Part shown: one piece after another, positions 32,264 through 35,460 of the stretch
Numbering within the stretch: position 1 is the first letter of the stretch
Layout: each line of letters begins with the position of its first letter
Assembly (NCBI GenBank): GCA_020047755.1
Contig: JAIFNL010000182.1
Location: forward strand, 1 to 35,460
Direction of reading: 5' to 3'
Origin: Bacteroidota bacterium
Lineage (GTDB): Bacteria > Bacteroidota > Bacteroidia > Bacteroidales > JAIFNL01
Length of the DNA: 35,460 nucleotides
Position numbers and translations under genes: made by a program
The notes under the pieces: model-generated
Seen by the model: only the letters and a program-made list of their open reading frames with translations
Told to the model about the DNA's origin: nothing
Database searches by the model: none

Positions 32264-33829
32264 TTATAAAATGTAGCCTTTGGCTAATTCGGTAAATTCA
32301 CGAATTTGATTTTCTTTCCATAAATTATTGAAATTTAATTCATTAGCTATTATTTCGGCAACTTCGGGAGCTATTTCTACGGCAGCGCGCGCATCTAAGT
32401 AAAGTGCTCTTACTCTGCGTGCTAGCACGTCATCTATCGTGCGAGCCATTTCTTGGCGAACTGCCCAAATCACTTCTACTTTGGTAAATGGCAAACGAGT
32501 GTGCAACTTTTTTCCAAATTCAGGATTTTCTTGTACTAAACGTGCCAAATGTAATTTATCAACGCCATAAATATATTGATGGTCAGTCCAATCAGTATTT
32601 TTTACATAACCATGAATAGGCATATTTTTTGTTTCGCAAGCCCTTTCTGGCAAGCCACCAATGAGTGCGGCTTTGTCGATGGTATCTTCAGCCATTTTGC
32701 GGTAAGTTGTCCATTTTCCTCCAGTAATAGTTACTAAGCCCGAAAGTGCCACAATAATTTTGTGACTTCTCGAAATTTCTTTGGTATTTTGTTCATCGCC
32801 CTGCGGTGCTGCCAGCGGACGCAAGCCGGCAAAAATACTCAAAACATCGCTTCTTTTGGGTACTTTTTTTAGATATTCAGAGGCAGTTGAAAGAATAAAT
32901 TCAATCTCTTCGTCGAGCGCACGAGGTTCGAGGCTAGGCGAGTCGATAGGAATATCGGTTGTGCCAACCACTACTTTTCCGTGCCAAGGAACGGCAAAAA
33001 GCACACGCCCGTCGGAGGTTTTGGGAATCATGATAGCCGAATCGCCTTGCAAAAAAGATTTATCTAGCACAATATGAATGCCTTGGCTTGGTTTTATTGT
33101 TTTGGCTTGCTCCGGATTGTCCATTTGTAGAATATCGTCGGCAAAAACACCTGTTGCATTTACTACCACTTTTGCTGCAACTTCGTAGATTTCACCACTT
33201 TCCATATCTTTAAGCTTAACTCCCGAAATCATTTGCTGGGCATTTTTAATTAAGCCAACCGCTTTCATATAATTGATGGCAATGCCCGAATTTTCTACAA
33301 AAGTTTGAGCCAAATTGATGGCAAGCCGCGCATCGTCGAACTGTCCGTCGTAATAAATAACACCGCCGGTAAGCTCTTTGTCCGAAATATTTGGAATTGC
33401 TTTTAACGTTTCTTCTTTTGTAATATGCTCAGAAGGACCAAGCCCAAGCTTGCCTGCCATCATGTCATATACTTTCATGCCCACGGTGTAAAATGGACCT
33501 GTCCACCAAGTGTAATTTGGAATTACAAACGACTGATTTCTAACCAAATGCGGAGCATTTTGCCGCAACAAACCTCGCTCTTGCAGGGCTTCTAAAACAA
33601 GCGAAATATCGCCCTGCGCCAAATAGCGAACGCCACCATGAACCAATTTTGTACTTCTACTCGAAGTTCCTTTTGCAAAATCTGATTGCTCTACCAGCAA
33701 GGTTTTGTAACCTCTTGCAGCAGCGTCGAGTGCTGTACCTAAGCCACTTGCACCGCCGCCTATTACTACTACGTCCCAATTTCTGCCAGTTGGCGAATTG
33801 AGTGTTTGCATCATTTCATTTCTATTCAT
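32264..33829 (-). CDS. glpD: FAD-dependent glycerol-3-phosphate dehydrogenase
   Basis: A 521-residue membrane-associated flavoenzyme that oxidises sn-glycerol 3-phosphate to dihydroxyacetone phosphate and feeds electrons to quinones. The N-terminal FAD site is VVVIGGGASGLGTALDAAARGYKTLLVEQ (glycine motif near 24-29). It is followed by the family signature GTSSRSTKLVHGGVRYL, then AVPWHGKVVVGTTDIP and LSGLVTITGGKWTTYRKMAED. The C-terminal helical DAO_C domain includes AVRQEMARTIDDVLARRVRALYLD. The length matches GlpD/GlpA-type aerobic enzymes. No glpF or glpK is adjacent. Copy C of the 97-bp repeat lies 66 nt upstream with a TAATTTTG box pointing at this gene, a possible promoter. Confidence 0.95.
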   Translation of the reverse strand: MNRNEMMQTLNSPTGRNWDVVVIGGGASGLGTALDAAARGYKTLLVEQSDFAKGTSSRSTKLVHGGVRYLAQGDISLVLEALQERGLLRQNAPHLVRNQSFVIPNYTWWTGPFYTVGMKVYDMMAGKLGLGPSEHITKEETLKAIPNISDKELTGGVIYYDGQFDDARLAINLAQTFVENSGIAINYMKAVGLIKNAQQMISGVKLKDMESGEIYEVAAKVVVNATGVFADDILQMDNPEQAKTIKPSQGIHIVLDKSFLQGDSAIMIPKTSDGRVLFAVPWHGKVVVGTTDIPIDSPSLEPRALDEEIEFILSTASEYLKKVPKRSDVLSIFAGLRPLAAPQGDEQNTKEISRSHKIIVALSGLVTITGGKWTTYRKMAEDTIDKAALIGGLPERACETKNMPIHGYVKNTDWTDHQYIYGVDKLHLARLVQENPEFGKKLHTRLPFTKVEVIWAVRQEMARTIDDVLARRVRALYLDARAAVEIAPEVAEIIANELNFNNLWKENQIREFTELAKGYIL

Positions 33830-33894
33830 AGTTCAAATTTTTTACAAAAATTGCTTTATTTTAGCTCAAAATCAAATTTTTTAACATATATGTA

Positions 33895-33995
33895 GCGAAC
33901 CAAAATTAACCTCTATATTTTGTTTTGTCAAGTGCTTAAAAATAAGTAAATTGCAAAAGGTTGGCTCAAAAATTAAACAGCACTGGTGCATATTT
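33895..33995 (+). repeat. Dispersed ~97-bp intergenic repeat, copy C
   Basis: It begins GCGAACCAAAATTAACC and continues TTTTGTCAAGTGCTTAAAAATAAG and GGCTCAAAAATTAAACAGCACTGGTGCATATTTT. It aligns with copies A, B and E. On the minus strand TAATTTTG plus CTTG 20 nt upstream forms a promoter-like pair facing glpD. Confidence 0.8.
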
Positions 33996-34032
33996 TCGAT
34001 AAAATTAAAATTGTGAAAATAGTTTTTTTTCG

Positions 34033-34040
34033 TAATTTTG
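34033..34040 (+). promoter_or_regulatory. Possible -7 box (TAATTTTG) for the PBP1C gene
   Basis: It matches TAnnTTTG, about 207 nt before the ATG, but no TTTG lies at -33. Confidence 0.3.
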
Positions 34041-34185
34041 TAATGCTTTAAAAATGAAAAAGAGTGCTTTATTTTTGTAAAATAAAAACTTATTTTGTTT
34101 CTATAAAAATGAAATTTGTTATAAAATAATTATCGGCTTTCTTTTTTTTATATTTTCTTGAATAAGGTATTTTGCTAAAATATCT

Positions 34186-34222
34186 AAAAGTTTGTTCAAA
34201 AATTAAATAGCACTGATGCTTA
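34186..34222 (+). repeat. Fragment D of the ~97-bp repeat (3' end only)
   Basis: GTTCAAAAATTAAATAGCACTGATGCTTA matches the last third of copies B and C, including the AGCAC palindrome arm. The preceding bases match poorly. It ends 25 nt before the PBP1C start codon. Confidence 0.6.
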
Positions 34223-34246
34223 AATTTTTCAAATATATTAGAATTA

Positions 34247-35460
34247 ATGAAATTGTATGCTTTTTTTAAAAAGATAAAATATTGGTTTGTCAGTTTATCT
34301 AAAAAACAAAAAATTTTACTTACAATAAGTATTTCGGTATTTTTAGTATTTTGGTTTTCTTTGCCATCGGAGTTATTTGACAAGCCGATTTCTACTATTT
34401 TGGAAGACAAAAATGGTAATTTATTAGCAGCAAAAATAGCCGATGATGCACAGTGGCGTTTTCCTGAAATGGAGGAAGTTCCCAGCAAATACGTTGAGTG
34501 TGTGAGAATTTATGAAGATAAACGTTTTTATTATCACTTAGGTTTTGATATTTTTTCGATAGCCCGAGCTACTTGGCAAAACATTAAATCGGGTAATATT
34601 GTGAGCGGAGGGAGCACTATTAGTATGCAAGTAATTAGGCTCTCGCGCGATAATCCACCTCGTACTTTTACCGAAAAAATTAAAGAAATACTGCTTGCTT
34701 TTAGAATGGAATTGACTTATTCTAAGAAAAAAATATTAAAACTTTATGCTTCAAATGCGCCTTATGGTGGAAATGTAATTGGTTTAGAAACAGCAGCTTG
34801 GCGTTATTTTGGCAGAGAACCCGAAAAATTATCTTGGGCTGAAAGTGCGATGCTTGCCGTTTTGCCCAATTCGCCTTCTTTGATTCATTTGGGAAAAAAC
34901 AGAGCAAAACTTTTGATTAAACGCAACCGTTTATTAAAGCAATTGCTCCACGAAAATGTAATTAACAACGAAACGTACCTACTTGCTTTGGAAGAAGAAA
35001 TACCTGAAGAACCAAAAGTTTTTCCGCATTTTGCGCCTCATTTATTAGACAGAGCTAAGATGGAACACGCACACGATTTTAGAATTAAAACTACTTTAGA
35101 TATTGAGTTGCAGAAGCAAGTGATTGAAATAACCAATAGACATGCTAAAATACACAAAGCCAATCAAATAAATAATATTTCGGCTCTTGTGCTTGATGTA
35201 AAAACGGGAAATGTTTTGGCTTATGTTGGTAATCTGACCGATTTGTATGATGAAATTAATGCCTCGCAAGTAGATGTAATTATGGGCGATAGAAGTACTG
35301 GAAGTATTTTAAAACCACTTCTTTATGCCTCGATGCTTACCGAAGGGTTTGCTTTGCCCAAAATGCTATTTCCCGATATTCCTACCTATATAAATGGCTA
35401 TATGCCACAGAATTACAAACTTGAATACGATGGAGCTGTTCCGGCTGATAGAGCTTTGGC
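34247..35460 (+). CDS. pbpC: Penicillin-binding protein 1C, 3' end outside window
   Basis: The frame opens at ATG 34247 (MKLYAFFKKIKYWF) and stays open to the window edge, so the ORF track missed it; about 404 residues are visible. A membrane anchor lies near 24-43 (LLTISISVFLVFWFSLP). A glycosyltransferase 51 domain follows: VECVRIYEDKRFYYHLGFD carries the catalytic glutamate, then SGGSTISMQVIRLSR, KIKEILLAFRMELTYSKKKILKLYASNAPYGGNVIGLETAAWRYFG and LSWAESAMLAVLPNSPS. After HFAPHLLDRA comes the start of the transpeptidase domain with the SxxK serine in STGSILKPLLYA. The NAPYGGN and LPNSPS variants are typical of the PbpC branch. It polymerises peptidoglycan at the inner membrane. Often an alpha-2-macroglobulin gene follows in relatives; this cannot be checked here. 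Confidence 0.93.
   Translation, partial: MKLYAFFKKIKYWFVSLSKKQKILLTISISVFLVFWFSLPSELFDKPISTILEDKNGNLLAAKIADDAQWRFPEMEEVPSKYVECVRIYEDKRFYYHLGFDIFSIARATWQNIKSGNIVSGGSTISMQVIRLSRDNPPRTFTEKIKEILLAFRMELTYSKKKILKLYASNAPYGGNVIGLETAAWRYFGREPEKLSWAESAMLAVLPNSPSLIHLGKNRAKLLIKRNRLLKQLLHENVINNETYLLALEEEIPEEPKVFPHFAPHLLDRAKMEHAHDFRIKTTLDIELQKQVIEITNRHAKIHKANQINNISALVLDVKTGNVLAYVGNLTDLYDEINASQVDVIMGDRSTGSILKPLLYASMLTEGFALPKMLFPDIPTYINGYMPQNYKLEYDGAVPADRAL

Larger units (their letters stand above)
33830..34246. other. Divergent intergenic region with repeat copy C and fragment D
   Basis: These 417 bases separate glpD (minus) from the PBP1C gene (plus). They hold repeat copy C, a TAATTTTG box at 34033-34040 and a repeat fragment at 34186-34222. 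The minus-strand ORF 34090-34488 is a shadow of the PBP1C gene. Confidence 0.6.

Noticed and set aside
13051-34222. CRISPR array from the repeated intergenic sequence
   Set aside because: Copies are about 97 nt, kilobases apart, in both orientations and with no regular spacers; no cas genes occur.
34090-34488. 132-residue minus-strand ORF
   Set aside because: It lies antisense to the clear PBP1C reading frame and has no family features.

Overview
The window is AT-rich, protein-dense DNA from a member of the Bacteroidota (Bacteroidetes). The evidence is the promoter style (TTTG, a spacer of about 19 nt, then TAnnTTTG), start codons without Shine-Dalgarno sequences, and lineage-typical proteins: a Reg_prop/Y_Y_Y sensor kinase, a 7TM-DISM/SpoIIE phosphatase, a DUF3822-RsmD pair, a START-like (PF19569-type) protein and LysM/binding-protein fusions. 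Rubrerythrin and haemerythrins fit an anaerobe or microaerophile. The species cannot be named from the sequence alone.

Layout. 1-699: 3' part of a family-2 glycosyltransferase with a frameshift. 1094-4644: two tandem bacteriohaemerythrins, then a membrane sensor/PP2C phosphatase. 4806-5381: rubrerythrin with its own promoter and terminator. 5468-11968 (minus): a seven-gene run of TetR regulator, outer-membrane barrel, ABC ATPase, two FtsX-type permeases, a SpoIIAA-like protein and a LolA-like protein. It looks like a regulated envelope lipid/lipoprotein trafficking or efflux system. 12223-13616: START-like gene, tRNA-Met(CAU) and a decayed secreted-protein gene. 13807-17142: a periplasmic-propeller histidine kinase. 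17509-18434: two 86-residue EF-hand-like paralogs, each behind a leader bounded by a 17-nt inverted repeat. 18651-23548 (minus): SpoIIAA-like protein, REC-PAS-LuxR response regulator, two small outer-membrane proteins and a sugar transferase. 24554-26820: pilin-like membrane protein, DUF3822 protein and RsmD. 26825-27190 (minus): a third SpoIIAA-like protein. 28020-30212: a large KamA-family radical SAM protein. 30550-32202: LysM plus a periplasmic-binding-like domain. 32264-33829 (minus): glycerol-3-phosphate dehydrogenase. 34247-end: penicillin-binding protein 1C, cut by the window edge and missing from the ORF track.

The non-coding DNA is the most unusual part. A repeat of about 97 bp occurs four times, plus a fragment; three copies carry an outward promoter-like sequence, and two of these point at an adjacent minus-strand gene. 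A separate 17-nt motif (TTTTCTTTCAAnCACTA) occurs seven times, twice as inverted pairs closing the leaders of the 86-residue genes. A GC-rich hairpin sits in an otherwise empty 1-kb gap, and a multi-stem region precedes the radical SAM gene. No CRISPR array, rRNA, integrase or intact insertion sequence was seen. All similarity statements were made by eye; no database search was run.
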